A stretch of 64,000 bases of DNA from Synoicihabitans lomoniglobus (GCF_029023725.1 NZ_CP119075.1:5862370-5926369); one strand, 5' to 3'. Counted from the first letter of the stretch, positions 43,901-52,622 are shown. Notes: generated from the letters alone by a model not told the origin. Made by a program: numbers and translations.

Positions 43901-44482
43901 GGTCGTGATGTAATACACATGCGGCCGCATGATGGCCGGGGTGTTACTGGCGGCCTCCTCGAAATGAAGTAACCCCAGAACGTGGCCGAGTTCATGCACG
44001 GCGACACGGTGCATATCGGGCGACCGTGGATCGAACGGGGTATCGTATGAATCCCAGGGATTTTCTTGGCGGAAATAGACGTCGCCCTCCGTCATTTTGT
44101 TGCCGTCGGTATAGCTTACCGCGACCGCCAGGGCCAAAGCGGGGAATTCGTCGCCGTCGACGGTGGGGGATATGACGATCTCGTTGATGCCGTTGCCGCC
44201 TACGGCGTCGCCACTGGTAGGTGCATCGGGGTCGAATACCAACCGGGTTGTCGCCATCACCGCGTTCCACTCCTCGGCTGCGGCCATGACACTGGATCGC
44301 TGGCTGCGACCGTCGATCAACGTGGTGGCGGTGGGGAGTTTAATCTGCAGCTCGACCGTGGGTTGATACCACTTGATCACGTATTGTCCGCTGGCGTCGG
44401 TGAACAGTTCGTAGGCGGGGCATGAGCCCACGATCAACAGGCTGAGGACAAGCGCGGCGATGCGGCGGGGAAGGGGGGACAT
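40940..44482 (-). CDS. secreted matrixin-like metalloprotease with Ig-like and RCC1-like domains
   Basis: An 1180-residue exported protein. Signal peptide (residues 1-23), a metzincin catalytic domain to about 220 with the full zinc motif HELGHVLGLLH at 163-173 and a Met-turn in PAIMRPH, and a pre-peptidase/CBM-like beta domain (about 225-360). Three Ig-like modules (about 370-630) carry the W/C-less pattern YQWFRNG and YQWYHNHRP. RCC1-type blades (about 640-880) recur as VVTWGN, HTVALRADGTVV, HSLALRDDGTVLTW and HSVALHTDGRVTTWG. Two tandem C-terminal repeats (about 890-1180) contain LLIRAVGPTLNDFG-like cores. The C-terminal repeats are common in Verrucomicrobia surface proteins. Likely a surface or extracellular protease. 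Confidence 0.88.
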   Translation of the reverse strand: MSPLPRRIAALVLSLLIVGSCPAYELFTDASGQYVIKWYQPTVELQIKLPTATTLIDGRSQRSSVMAAAEEWNAVMATTRLVFDPDAPTSGDAVGGNGINEIVISPTVDGDEFPALALAVAVSYTDGNKMTEGDVYFRQENPWDSYDTPFDPRSPDMHRVAVHELGHVLGLLHFEEAASNTPAIMRPHVYYITTVQPDDVRGAQALYGAPGLVPPNDNFAAATPVELTPYDITTFTGSNITATHQPGEPSPDGVATGHSVWWSWTSTADRRIKARTAGSNFDTVLTAYTGDSVEALTLVATNDDEETVEDNPTPNRLRTSRIEFNALAGETYHFAVDGWGDSERLPAGSTGAITFTIEHRPPFTAPIISRHSSDVTVSTGENAYFEVHFSSDPVSEIQWQHRTATALEWQPLPLSESYETTDRYDRATLLVRTRFAMNGDQFRCVLTNSEGTVISDTSTLSLDPIPLPEITVQPTGGTFTDHETLRLGVQTNRDFSLTYQWFRNGIAVPDATSREFWLDDPTQADAGTYHVAVTNAQGSVNSDTVDIAFTSPPLLTLLSPTLTTLDPAAPIHFSVAAVSTGSASYQWYHNHRPLAGATDLTLTRTADQANRAGVYWLRATDSAGTRDSDPFFVHPVAADATAVVTWGNDTYISQIPPGLSQVIAVATGGDVAVALLPNGETRVWGYILAARPLAPTDSPVVDISVNRSGILSLLADGSVRGTSGFSRVPRGLKQIVEISAGRAHAVALGTDGHITQWNSSDSPLATDPNFASGEFVSIAAGNSHTVALRADGTVVSSAYYTTQARYGTAPTSADNVVAIAAGRNHSLALRDDGTVLTWSSHNDSTIDVPAGLTDVVAIAAGDFHSVALHTDGRVTTWGSLQSESPPANLPPAYAIAAGRDITLALVATDPARATRIKNLSVRSRAGSGESTLVMGFVIGGEAPLSVLARGIGPTLREFGIDNAVLDPRLTIYDPTQADIGSNSRWSFDDSRLPLYFASLGAFPLPDYSYDAALLSSLAPGAYTAHLVDDRSGSPGIALIEIYDADESNASQLLNVSARTVVGTGDSILVAGFVMTGDEPKTLLIRAVGPTLNDFGLDPTSTLPNPVLKVLKDTEVVAENDDWASSSELNQAVETLGAFPLQTGGRDAALLIPLEPGSYTVQISGADGGTGIALVEIYAIP

Positions 44483-44521
44483 CGGGACAGGAGGGGCGAA
44501 AATGACCGAACAGGAACGAGC

Positions 44522-45673
44522 TCAACCGTTTTTGCCCGCGAGCGCAATCGCATGCAGAAACGAGGCGACTAAACGGGCGCGGTCGGTGAGGCTGGCGGTT
44601 TCGATGTATTCATTGGTTGAATGCAGGCCGCCGCCGATGGGGCCGAGGCCGTCGAGGCAGGGGAGGCCGGCGGCATGAAGCAGGTTGGCGTCGGAGCCGC
44701 CGGTGACGTGCATCCAGGAGAGCGGAGCGAGGCCGAGATCCGCGGCGCAGCTTTGCAGGGTCGCGAAGTGGGCGTCGCGGACCGGCGTGGCTTGCAGCGG
44801 GTCACGATTGAACTGGCCGGTGAATTCCAGTCGGTAGCCGTCGCGGGCAGACCAGTCGGCGACGAGGTTTCGCCAGGCTTCGTCAAAGCCGGCGATCGCG
44901 GCGGAGGTCGACGCGCGGGCGTTGATCGCGACGGTGGCGCGGTCGGGAACGATGTTAATGGTGCCGCCGCCGGAAATCGTGGCGAGGTTGACGAGCAGGT
45001 CGGGGATCGTATCGGGCAGGCGGTTGATCACGGCGATCACTTCGGCGAGGGCGACGATGGCATTGCGACCGTTTTCGGGATCGCGACCGGCGTGGGCGGC
45101 GCGGCCGTGCATGGTGGCGTGGAACTCACCGGTGGCGGCGCGCGATCGCACCATGGCTCCGGTCTCGCGGGCGGGCTCGAACACCAATCCCAGCAGATGG
45201 CCGGGCGCGGCGGCGGCGATGGTGGCGGCGGATGCCACCGAGCCGGTTTCCTCGTCGGGCGTGAGCAGGATGGTCCAGCCGAGGTGGGCGGCGGCCGCAG
45301 TTTTTTCAAACGCAGCGAGGGCGGCGAGCATGACCACGATGCCGCCTTTCATGTCGGCCACGCCGGGTCCGTGGAGGCGGGAGCCGTCCTCGTTGAGTGC
45401 GGCGGATTGAAAGGGATGATCGGCGGCGAAAACCGTGTCGTAGTGACCGGAGCACAGGACGCGTCGGGGGGCCTCAGGGCGACAGGTGGCGCGCAGAGCG
45501 ACGCGACCGGCGTCGTCGAGCGGGAGGCGTTCGACGTGCGGCGTGAGCTCGCGCAGCGCCGCTTCGAGGGTGTCGGCCATGCGACCCAGGCCGGCGAGGT
45601 GACCGGAGCCGGAGTTGATCGCACTCCAGGCGATGAGGCGTTCGACGAGCGGAGCGAGGGAGATTTCCGACAT
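44522..45673 (-). CDS. M20-family metallopeptidase (carboxypeptidase G2-like)
   Basis: A 383-residue cytosolic zinc peptidase. Metal ligands are in CSGHYDTVF (His, with the Asp that orients it), GPGVADMKGG (bridging Asp) and TPDEETGS (catalytic Glu-Glu), with a further ligand in VFEPARETG and the terminal His in GGGLHSTNEYI. The dimerisation lid lies at about 170-280 (GEFHATMHGRAAHAGRDPENGRN...). This order fits the glutamate carboxypeptidase / CPG2 branch of M20A. It presumably trims amino acids from small peptides or N-acyl amino acids; the substrate is not known. Confidence 0.92.
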   Translation of the reverse strand: MSEISLAPLVERLIAWSAINSGSGHLAGLGRMADTLEAALRELTPHVERLPLDDAGRVALRATCRPEAPRRVLCSGHYDTVFAADHPFQSAALNEDGSRLHGPGVADMKGGIVVMLAALAAFEKTAAAAHLGWTILLTPDEETGSVASAATIAAAAPGHLLGLVFEPARETGAMVRSRAATGEFHATMHGRAAHAGRDPENGRNAIVALAEVIAVINRLPDTIPDLLVNLATISGGGTINIVPDRATVAINARASTSAAIAGFDEAWRNLVADWSARDGYRLEFTGQFNRDPLQATPVRDAHFATLQSCAADLGLAPLSWMHVTGGSDANLLHAAGLPCLDGLGPIGGGLHSTNEYIETASLTDRARLVASFLHAIALAGKNG

Positions 45674-45746
45674 CCCCCAGCGGATGCCGGGGCGAGGAAT
45701 TTCTAAATCCTAAAATGGCGTGGCCCGGTTCGTGGGGCTGGGCCGG

Positions 45747-46619
45747 TTACGTGGCCTTGGGCGTGGCGCGGATGACGATGACAATGCCGATAGCGACGAG
45801 GGTGGCGGCGAAAAAGAAAGTGGCGGACGGGATTTCGCCGAAGAAAAAGAAGGCCATGGTGCCAGCGTAGATAAACTGGCTGCAATTGGTCAGGCTCACC
45901 ACTTGGCCGCGGAAATGACGCATGCCGCGGTTGAGCAGGGAGTGCCCGACCATGGTGGGCAGAATCGTGAGGCCGAGCAGAATGCCCCATTCGCGGGGTG
46001 ACGTCCATGGCACGCCGTCGGCCAGCCAAGGCAGGGCGGCCACCACGGCCACGATAGCGGCGTGGCGGTAAACCGGCACGACGTAGAGCCAGAGTGACGG
46101 CACCCCGCGGTTGCGACGAGAGAGCGCGAGGTAAACGCCGAACAGCAGCATGGAGCCGAAACAGACCACGTTGCCAAGCACACTGGCATCGGACGCGAGC
46201 GCATCGCGGAAGGAAAGCACAGCCAGGCCGGCGATGACGATGAGGGTGCCAAAGACCTCGCGGCGGTTGATTTTTTCGTCGGCGATGGCCCAGAGAAAGA
46301 ACGGCATGGCCACGGGGACGAGATTGACGATCAACGACGCCTGGGCGGCAACCGCCAGACGGGCACCGTAGGCCCAACTGATGAAGTGCAGGGCGAGCAC
46401 GGCTCCGGGAATCCAAGTGCGCGGGGGCGGTCCGGCGGCGGCCAGGGCCACCGCGTGACGGCGTCGTTCCCGTCGCTCGAGCGGCGTGAGCAGCAACGCG
46501 GCCAAAGTGAGCCGGATCGCAGCCAGAGCGACCGGGTGGGTGGCACTCGCTTTGATCCAGATGACGGCGGTCGACAAGGCGATGACGCCCGCCAGGAGTT
46601 GCAGGCGATGGATCAACAT
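45747..46619 (-). CDS. EamA-domain (DMT) transporter
   Basis: A 290-residue inner-membrane protein with ten predicted helices arranged as two EamA repeats. Typical cues are AAIRLTLAALLLTPLE, FISWAYGARLAVAAQASLIVNLVPV in repeat 1, and ILPTMVGHSLLNRGMRHFRGQVVSL and AGTMAFFFFGEIPSATFFFAATLVAIGI in repeat 2. Such proteins export amino acids or other small metabolites; the substrate cannot be inferred. Downstream of and on the same strand as the Na/Pi cotransporter gene. Confidence 0.9.
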   Translation of the reverse strand: MLIHRLQLLAGVIALSTAVIWIKASATHPVALAAIRLTLAALLLTPLERRERRRHAVALAAAGPPPRTWIPGAVLALHFISWAYGARLAVAAQASLIVNLVPVAMPFFLWAIADEKINRREVFGTLIVIAGLAVLSFRDALASDASVLGNVVCFGSMLLFGVYLALSRRNRGVPSLWLYVVPVYRHAAIVAVVAALPWLADGVPWTSPREWGILLGLTILPTMVGHSLLNRGMRHFRGQVVSLTNCSQFIYAGTMAFFFFGEIPSATFFFAATLVAIGIVIVIRATPKAT

Positions 46620-46756
46620 GCGGGAGCAGCCGGGGAAATATGAGTCATCGACGGATCGCGACCTAGCACGACCGACGCCAAGCGCACGGCGTTGATCTCA
46701 AGCTCGCAGAAAAACCGCCCGCGCTCGCAGGCGCCGAAACCAAGGTGAACCAGGGC

Positions 46757-48415
46757 TCAATCGTGATGGCGCAGGGCCTGGAGGATGTTGAGCGAGTGAT
46801 TCCCGATCGCCTCCATGTTATTGAGGATGTCGATGTAGAGCATCTCGGCCTTCACCTGATCGCCGCTTTGGCGCATGCGGGCGATGGATTCCTTGCGCAG
46901 GCTTTTGCGGAAGTTGTCGATGAAGTTTTCGAGCTGGTAGGCGGTCTCCATGTCGGACGTCTGCACGCCGCGACGGAGGCAGGTGGAGGTGAAGTCGACG
47001 AAGCGGAGCACGATCTCGGAAAACTGGCGCACTTGCACGCGGGTCTCCGCCGGCAGATCGCGTTTCTTGCGGTGACGGCGTTCGGCCAGCAGGACGAGGC
47101 GGTAGCCCCGGTCACACATGTCCTCGAGTTCCGCGATGACGCGCATGAGCGAGGAGATCTTTGCCATGGATGAGTCGGAAACGCTGCCCGCCGAGCACTG
47201 GAGCAGGTAATCGGTGGTTTCGCGGGCCATGCGGTCGCTGTCCTTTTCGAGCTGCTTGAGCTCCTTGACGCGCTCGCCCATCTCGACGTCGGCGTTTTCG
47301 TAGAGTTGCACAAAACCGCTCACGAGATCGCGGGTGAGCTGGGTCATTTTCTGCACATCCTCCTCGGCCTCGGCGATGTTGAGTTCGCCGGTTTGGGGGA
47401 AGATGGTGGAGTCGAACTTGAGGTGTTCATCGCCGCGCGTGGCGCGGTCTTTGATGAGTCGGTTCACCAATTTGCCGAGCTGGGGCACGAAGGCGATGAG
47501 GAGAGCAATATTGAGCAGGTTGAAACCGGTGTGAAACGCGGCCATGTGAAACGGAATATTGCCGGGTTCGAGCGGGTCGCCCGGCATGATCCAGTCGGCC
47601 ATGCGGGTGAGGGGCACGAAAAAGATGACCGCCCAGATCACGCCGATAATGTTGAAGAAGAAGTGGGCCAGTGCGGCGCGCTTGGCGTTGGCGTTGGCGC
47701 TGAGAGCGGCGAGGTTGGCGGTGATGGTGGTGCCGACATTTTCGCCGAGAATCACGGCGGCGGCGGTGGGGAAATCGATCCATCCCTTGGCGGCCATGGT
47801 GATGGTGATGGCACCGGCGACGGACGACGACTGCACGATGACGGTGAGCACGGTGCCGAACGCGAAGAAAACCAGCACCGACCAGAGGCCGTGCCCGGTG
47901 TAGTTGCGGATGAACTCGAGGGCCTCCGGGTTGTTTTTGATGTCGGGCACGGCGTCCTTGAGGAACACCAAGCCGAGAAACAGCAGACCGAAGCCGATCA
48001 GGAATTCACCGCTGTCACGCAGCGTGGAGCGACGCGAAAACAGCAGGGGCATGGCCACGCCGATGATGGGCAGGGCGACGGAGGAGAGGCTGAATTTGAA
48101 ACCCAAAAAGGAGACGATCCAGAACGTCGTGGTGGTGCCGAGATTCGCCCCCATGATCATGCCGATGGCCTCGACCACGGTCAGCAGGCCGGCATTGACG
48201 AAGCTGACCATCATCACGGTAGAGGCCGACGACGATTGCACGAGACAGGTGACCAGGAATCCCGTGCCGACGCCGGCCAGACGGTTCTGGGTCATGGTGC
48301 GCATGAGGTTGCGCAGGCGCTCGCCGGAGAGTTTTTGCAGGGCCTCGGACATGACTTTCATGCCGAATAGGAACATGCCGAGAGAGCCGAGAATTTCGAA
48401 GGCGGTGGAAATCAT
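46757..48415 (-). CDS. Na+/phosphate cotransporter with PhoU-like domain
   Basis: A 552-residue inner-membrane protein. Two Na_Pi_cotrans repeats are marked by the duplicated QSSS motif (CLVQSSSASTVMMVSF and VIVQSSSVAGAITITMA), each in a re-entrant loop. The C-terminal third (about 340-550) is a cytoplasmic PhoU-like helical bundle (ELKQLEKDSDRMARETTDYL, RVIAELEDMCDRGYRLV). This is the bacterial NptA/YjbB-type layout; such proteins move phosphate with sodium, and some act as exporters. The start at 48415 begins directly before the first helix (MISTAFEILGSLGMFLFGMKV); a longer in-frame start adds a Pro-rich tail. Confidence 0.92.
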   Translation of the reverse strand: MISTAFEILGSLGMFLFGMKVMSEALQKLSGERLRNLMRTMTQNRLAGVGTGFLVTCLVQSSSASTVMMVSFVNAGLLTVVEAIGMIMGANLGTTTTFWIVSFLGFKFSLSSVALPIIGVAMPLLFSRRSTLRDSGEFLIGFGLLFLGLVFLKDAVPDIKNNPEALEFIRNYTGHGLWSVLVFFAFGTVLTVIVQSSSVAGAITITMAAKGWIDFPTAAAVILGENVGTTITANLAALSANANAKRAALAHFFFNIIGVIWAVIFFVPLTRMADWIMPGDPLEPGNIPFHMAAFHTGFNLLNIALLIAFVPQLGKLVNRLIKDRATRGDEHLKFDSTIFPQTGELNIAEAEEDVQKMTQLTRDLVSGFVQLYENADVEMGERVKELKQLEKDSDRMARETTDYLLQCSAGSVSDSSMAKISSLMRVIAELEDMCDRGYRLVLLAERRHRKKRDLPAETRVQVRQFSEIVLRFVDFTSTCLRRGVQTSDMETAYQLENFIDNFRKSLRKESIARMRQSGDQVKAEMLYIDILNNMEAIGNHSLNILQALRHHD

Positions 48416-48573
48416 GCTGGTCAGGGTTTGTGGAACAGAACTGCGAGGTTGGGCAGGTGGGGGTGCGAGGGGCAAACCCGTTGTCACTGGAATGTAACAA
48501 AAGAATCAGCGCCGACTTACGCGTCGGAGGCGGGGACGGAGACTGAGGCAGGGGGCCCCGGGAATGCAGGCAC

Positions 48574-48602
48574 AAAAAACCCGGCCTCAGGGGGGCCGGG
48601 TG
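48574..48602 (-). terminator. rho-independent terminator of the lipoprotein gene
   Basis: On the minus strand: ACCCGGCC, loop, GGCCGGGT, then a T run (AAAAAA on the plus strand at 48574-48579). It is about 25 bases past the stop codon of the lipoprotein gene at 48628-49356. Confidence 0.85.
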
Positions 48603-48627
48603 GAAACAGGATGAATCGCGGGGGCGT

Positions 48628-49356
48628 TTACATGCCGCGTTTGATGAAGGCGACCTCGTCGTCCTGGGAGTTCACTTTGACCTTTTTATCCTTCTCGGTG
48701 GTCACGCCGATGTAGTCGACCACGACGGAGGCGAGCACGGGCAGGGCGGCGCGGATATCGTCGTCTTCGGCTTCGTTCGAGACGTAGACGCTCCAAAGTT
48801 GTTCGGGCGGAGCGTCGTCGCCGCTGGCTACGTTTTCGCGGGCGGAGACCCGGAGGTATTTTTCGTAGACGGTGACCGGAATGGTTTTCTGTTCGAAGCC
48901 GATCAACTCCTGGCTGGGAGGATCCATGACGGACACCCGCCGATAGCGGACCTCACCGGATGGGGTGCGTGTGGGCACGATCACGGAGCGGATGCCGCCT
49001 TCCAAGCGGGCGAAAACCGGCACGGAGCGTTGTTCGAACTCCACGCGCGGCGGTTCCACGTCGTAGTCGACTTCGACCACCATCTCGGCGTTTTCCGGGT
49101 TGGGGGCCTCGTAAAGACCGCGTCCGGAAAGGGCGGCTTTGACGTATTCGACCGCTTCCTTGGTGCGAAGATCAGTGCGGGGATCGCCCCCGTTTTTGGT
49201 CACAATGCGATACGAAACGCCGGAGGGCTTTTCGTTGTTGGCGATCGCGTTGATTTTTACGTCGTAGGTGTTGGTTTGGCATCCCACCAAGGCGAACACG
49301 GCAGCTGCGAGCAGAAGGTGACGCGTTAGTCGGTGAGGGAGGGACGCTGTGGCCAT
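48628..49356 (-). CDS. hypothetical lipoprotein (DUF4136-like look)
   Basis: A 242-residue lipoprotein with lipobox LVGC ending at Cys26. The mature region opens with TNTYDVKINAIANN, then has EAVEYVKAALSGRGLYEAP and AEMVVEVDYDVEPPRVEFEQ, an alternating strand-helix pattern seen in DUF4136-type lipoproteins, where a helix precedes a strand that ends near the 'EMVVEVDY' element. The C terminus is DIRAALPVLASVVVDYIG, a helix typical of such proteins. No enzyme motif. Same strand as the next, glycine-zipper lipoprotein gene, about 110 bp downstream. Confidence 0.7.
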   Translation of the reverse strand: MATASLPHRLTRHLLLAAAVFALVGCQTNTYDVKINAIANNEKPSGVSYRIVTKNGGDPRTDLRTKEAVEYVKAALSGRGLYEAPNPENAEMVVEVDYDVEPPRVEFEQRSVPVFARLEGGIRSVIVPTRTPSGEVRYRRVSVMDPPSQELIGFEQKTIPVTVYEKYLRVSARENVASGDDAPPEQLWSVYVSNEAEDDDIRAALPVLASVVVDYIGVTTEKDKKVKVNSQDDEVAFIKRGM

Positions 49357-49467
49357 GGCGTGAAATCGGTGAGTCGAAGAGGGAATTAAAGCGAGTCGAG
49401 GGTAACTGGCAACAATTTGGGACAGGGGGCGGGGAGGTGAGTTCCGGTGCTGGTTAAGCAGATTACC

Positions 49468-50046
49468 TCAAGGGTTGCTGGCCGTGGTGTCGCCGCGAAG
49501 TTCGGCGAGTTCGGCTTCGAGGCGGGCGATCTCGGCGGTTTCAGCGGCGATCTGGGCTTCGCGGTTGTCGAGTTCCTTCTTCCGGTTGAGGGCCCATTCG
49601 CGTTCGGCTTTGAGTTCGGCCAGGCGGGAGCTGGTCTCATCGGCGCGACGTTGGGCGTCGGCCAGCTCGGTATCGGTGATGCGGAAGCCCTGGGCGATGG
49701 AAAGTTCTTCATCCAGCTGGTCCTTCAAGCGGGCTTCCTCCTGGCGGCGACGAGCGACTTCTTGCTGGTAGGCCCGTTCCTGGGCCAGCTGATCCTGCTG
49801 GCTGCGCTCTTTCATATCCTGCACGAGCCCGATGGCGCCACCGACCAAGGCACCGGCCGCGCCACCGATGGCGGCTCCCGACGCGCTGTTGCCGGAACCG
49901 GAGTTGTTGCCGATGGCCGCACCGGCGAGAGCACCGCCGACCGCACCGATGCCGGCACCCTTGGCGGTTTTGGACGGAGCGACCTTGCAACCGGAAAAAA
50001 CGGTGAGTGTGAGCAGGGTAGCGAGAGCGATTCTGGACCTCATCAT
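49468..50046 (-). CDS. glycine-zipper lipoprotein with coiled coil
   Basis: A 192-residue lipoprotein. Lipobox FSGC ends at Cys20. A glycine-zipper membrane segment follows (GAGIGAVGGALAGAAIG and SGAAIGGAAGALVGGAIG), then a long charged coiled coil (about 85-185) rich in Glu, Arg, Gln and Ala. The two 17-18-residue Gly/Ala hairpins are like those of OmpA-associated or YMGG-type lipoproteins that insert in the outer membrane. ATG 50046 or 50043 is the start; the longer in-frame reading begins at a TTG. It is divergent from the MotA/ExbB-like gene across about 180 bp and might belong to the same cell-envelope module. Confidence 0.78.
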   Translation of the reverse strand: MMRSRIALATLLTLTVFSGCKVAPSKTAKGAGIGAVGGALAGAAIGNNSGSGNSASGAAIGGAAGALVGGAIGLVQDMKERSQQDQLAQERAYQQEVARRRQEEARLKDQLDEELSIAQGFRITDTELADAQRRADETSSRLAELKAEREWALNRKKELDNREAQIAAETAEIARLEAELAELRGDTTASNP

Positions 50047-50228
50047 GGGACGGCGGTTGATATTCAAAACTTAACCGATAGGGGTTATTGCAAACTTTAG
50101 AAATGACCGGCGGCGAAGCAAGGCCGACGGGTGGAACTTCGTCCGACACCTCTGACCCTTCAAATGTTCAGAAAGACTTTTTGAAGTTTCCACGGCACAT
50201 TTGGCATTCACTGCGCTCTTATACCCCC

Positions 50229-51086
50229 ATGACCCCGACGAAACCGCGAGGAATTTTCACCCAAGGATTTATTGTTCAAAGTGTTGGTCTCCTGATTGCC
50301 GTAGTCGGCGTGTGGTTGCTCTATTCGGAATATATCCGGCCCCGAGCCCAGGAAGTGGAGATCGAGCGGCGGATCAAAGAGCGCAGTGGGGCGGAGGACG
50401 CCCAAAGTTCGCAGCGGGAATTCGTCATTATTTTGAAGGATTATGAGCAGCAGGCGTGCCTTACGCTCATGGTGTGGGCCTCAATTCTGCTCGTTTACAA
50501 ATTGTGGCAGGTCTCGCGCGAGCAAACCATGCTGGGGCGGCAGTTTGTGCAATTGGAGAGTGGCCAACGTATTTTGCCGGAGGCGGCGCTCGATTACTCC
50601 AAGGAGGTGCAGTCGCTGGTGGAGTCGGATCGGCGGGTGGCGACCAAGATGCTGCCCCAGTTCGTGTTGTCGGCGTTGCAGCGGTTTCACGCCACGCACT
50701 CGATCCAGGATTCGGCGGCGGCGGTGCAGGATCGGGCGCAACTCGCGGCCGATGAACTCGATTCGGACCTTTCGCTGGTGCGTTATATTTCCTGGGCTAT
50801 CCCGTCGGTGGGGTTCATCGGCACGGTGCGCGGTATCGGTGACGCGCTGGCGCAGGCCGATCAGGCGCTGCAGGGGGATTTATCCGGCGTGACCAACTCG
50901 CTCGGCCTGGCGTTTAACTCCACCCTGATCGCTCTGGTGCTGAGTATCGTGCTCATGTTTGTCCTGCACATTCTCCAATCGCGACAGGAGCATCTGATTC
51001 AAGATTTTCAGGACTATTGTCGGACCAAGATTGTTGATTTCATGAAAGTCCCCGCGGCGGACGACATGGGAGAAACCTTCGTCTAG
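50229..51086 (+). CDS. MotA/TolQ/ExbB-type proton channel protein
   Basis: A 285-residue inner-membrane protein with four hydrophobic helices: one at about 12-33 and one at about 77-97, then a large cytoplasmic domain, then paired helices at about 180-200 and 220-250. The segment ISWAIPSVGFIGTVRGIGDAL is the conserved pore-lining motif of the family (P-x-x-G-x-x-G-T-V-x-G), followed by GVTNSLGLAFNSTLIALVLSIVL. Such subunits assemble as pentamers around a dimer of MotB/ExbD-like partners to convert ion flow into movement. Here the next genes encode vWA proteins with a similar single helix instead of ExbD/MotB. Start 50229 is uncertain; ATG 50103 would add a soluble tail. Confidence 0.85.
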   Translation: MTPTKPRGIFTQGFIVQSVGLLIAVVGVWLLYSEYIRPRAQEVEIERRIKERSGAEDAQSSQREFVIILKDYEQQACLTLMVWASILLVYKLWQVSREQTMLGRQFVQLESGQRILPEAALDYSKEVQSLVESDRRVATKMLPQFVLSALQRFHATHSIQDSAAAVQDRAQLAADELDSDLSLVRYISWAIPSVGFIGTVRGIGDALAQADQALQGDLSGVTNSLGLAFNSTLIALVLSIVLMFVLHILQSRQEHLIQDFQDYCRTKIVDFMKVPAADDMGETFV

Positions 51087-51134
51087 TCCCGTCCCCGCCC
51101 CGCTTTCGTATCCAACCCCCTTTTCTAAAAAATC

Positions 51135-52604
51135 ATGGCACCAGCATGTGGAATTGAGTTTTCCGACTTCGGCTTCAACGCCGCCGTCGCCAATCCCGAC
51201 GGGAGCACGCAGATGGCCGTCGACGAAGTCGGTGGCAATTGGCCGGCCTTCGCCGCTTGGGATGGCGCGCAACTCGTCTTCGGTCGCGAGGCCGAACAGA
51301 TCTCGCGCCTCAAACCGCGGGCGGTGAGCAATGTATTTTGGGAGCATCTCTCCCTCTCGCCTTCCGATCTCCAAGGGCCGCCGCGCGTGCCCGCTTACTC
51401 GGAGTTGGCCTACGCGTTTTTGAAAGGCTTTTGGGAGGATCTGGTGGTGCGGGCGGGACGGCCGGAGTGCGTGGCGCTGGCGATTCCGGGGCAGATTTTG
51501 GGCAACGTGGAAGGCGACAGCCCGGGCGTGGGTCTCATCCTGGCGATGGCCCGGGATTTGCAGATTCCGTTGACCAATATCAGTGGGCTTTCCACGGCCT
51601 CGCTCAACGATCCCGAATCGGTCGCCGGTCTGGCGGCGGGTCGCGTCCTTTATCTCGATCTGCACCTGCATTCGGCGGCGATGTCGCTGTTGGCGAGTGA
51701 CGGCGAGGGCAACATGGTTCGCCGTCGCCACCTGCGGCTGCCGCGTCTCGGCTACGTGCCGTTGATCAACGGTCTCCTGCGCACCATGGGGAACCGTTTC
51801 CTGCGGGCCACCGCGTTTGACATCACGGCGCAGCGGGGACTCGACCAGGCCTTTTACGACCAGACGCGCGAGCAACTGCTCTCCGCCAGCAAGGGCAACG
51901 ACATCCGTTACTCGATCGAGACGGCGTCACGAGTGCACCAGGCGGCGTTTCCCCGTGAAGCGTTGCTGCGAGACCTCGCCCCGCTCGAACAAGGCTGGGC
52001 GGATTCCGCGGTGAAGTTTTTGCGCGAAGGATCACTCGCGCCCAAGGATGTGACGGTGGTCGTCAGCACGCGGGTGCGGTTGCTCCCGGCGATGGAAGAC
52101 GTGCTGCAACAACGCGGTTTTGCTCGCATCGTGCGACTGCGCGAAGGAGCCGCCGCGCGTGGGGCCGCCCGCTTTGCGGCCGGCCTCGAACCGTGCGCCG
52201 AAATGACCGACGTGCCGTTGCTCAGTGAAGTGGCGCTCTCCAAGGCCGCGGCGGCCGGCACCGGGCAGGCGTTGGAAGTCGCCCACCTCGCGGCCGCGTA
52301 TCCCACGCCGGGCCTGATGCCCAGCCACCTCGTGGTCGACGGGGCGGCCTACTCGTTGCATGCGTTGCCGCCGATGTTGCAAGCCGCGGATGGGGCGACT
52401 GATCCGGCCATCCCGTCGCTGGCGCGCATCGGTGGGGTCGAGATCGCCCTGCGGCGCGAAGCCGGGGAATGGCAGATCGACGTGCCGGCCTCGGGCGCGG
52501 GTTCGCTGCAAGTGGCGACCGGTGACCGGGTGCGCGTGCGGGCCAACGGCGCGGAAGTTGAACTTTTAATTGCCGCCGAGCGTCGGCCGGGAGCGGTCGC
52601 CTAG
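51135..52604 (+). CDS. divergent Hsp70/actin-fold protein
   Basis: A 489-residue soluble protein. It appears to have an actin-like ATPase fold: a phosphate-1-like strand GIEFSDFGFNAAVA near the N terminus, a phosphate-2-like VLYLDLHLHSAAMSLL at about residues 170-185, and a third strand VTVVVSTRVRLLPAMEDVLQQRGF resembling the 'v-v-G-G-s-t-r-i-P' adenosine region of Hsp70. The canonical glycines of the first two motifs are replaced, so nucleotide hydrolysis may be weak or lost. The C-terminal 80 residues look like a small beta domain, not a typical Hsp70 substrate-binding domain. The gene starts 48 bp after the channel gene and ends 18 bp before the first vWA gene. Confidence 0.65.
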   Translation: MAPACGIEFSDFGFNAAVANPDGSTQMAVDEVGGNWPAFAAWDGAQLVFGREAEQISRLKPRAVSNVFWEHLSLSPSDLQGPPRVPAYSELAYAFLKGFWEDLVVRAGRPECVALAIPGQILGNVEGDSPGVGLILAMARDLQIPLTNISGLSTASLNDPESVAGLAAGRVLYLDLHLHSAAMSLLASDGEGNMVRRRHLRLPRLGYVPLINGLLRTMGNRFLRATAFDITAQRGLDQAFYDQTREQLLSASKGNDIRYSIETASRVHQAAFPREALLRDLAPLEQGWADSAVKFLREGSLAPKDVTVVVSTRVRLLPAMEDVLQQRGFARIVRLREGAAARGAARFAAGLEPCAEMTDVPLLSEVALSKAAAAGTGQALEVAHLAAAYPTPGLMPSHLVVDGAAYSLHALPPMLQAADGATDPAIPSLARIGGVEIALRREAGEWQIDVPASGAGSLQVATGDRVRVRANGAEVELLIAAERRPGAVA

Positions 52605-52622
52605 TCTCGGCGCGGTCTATTT

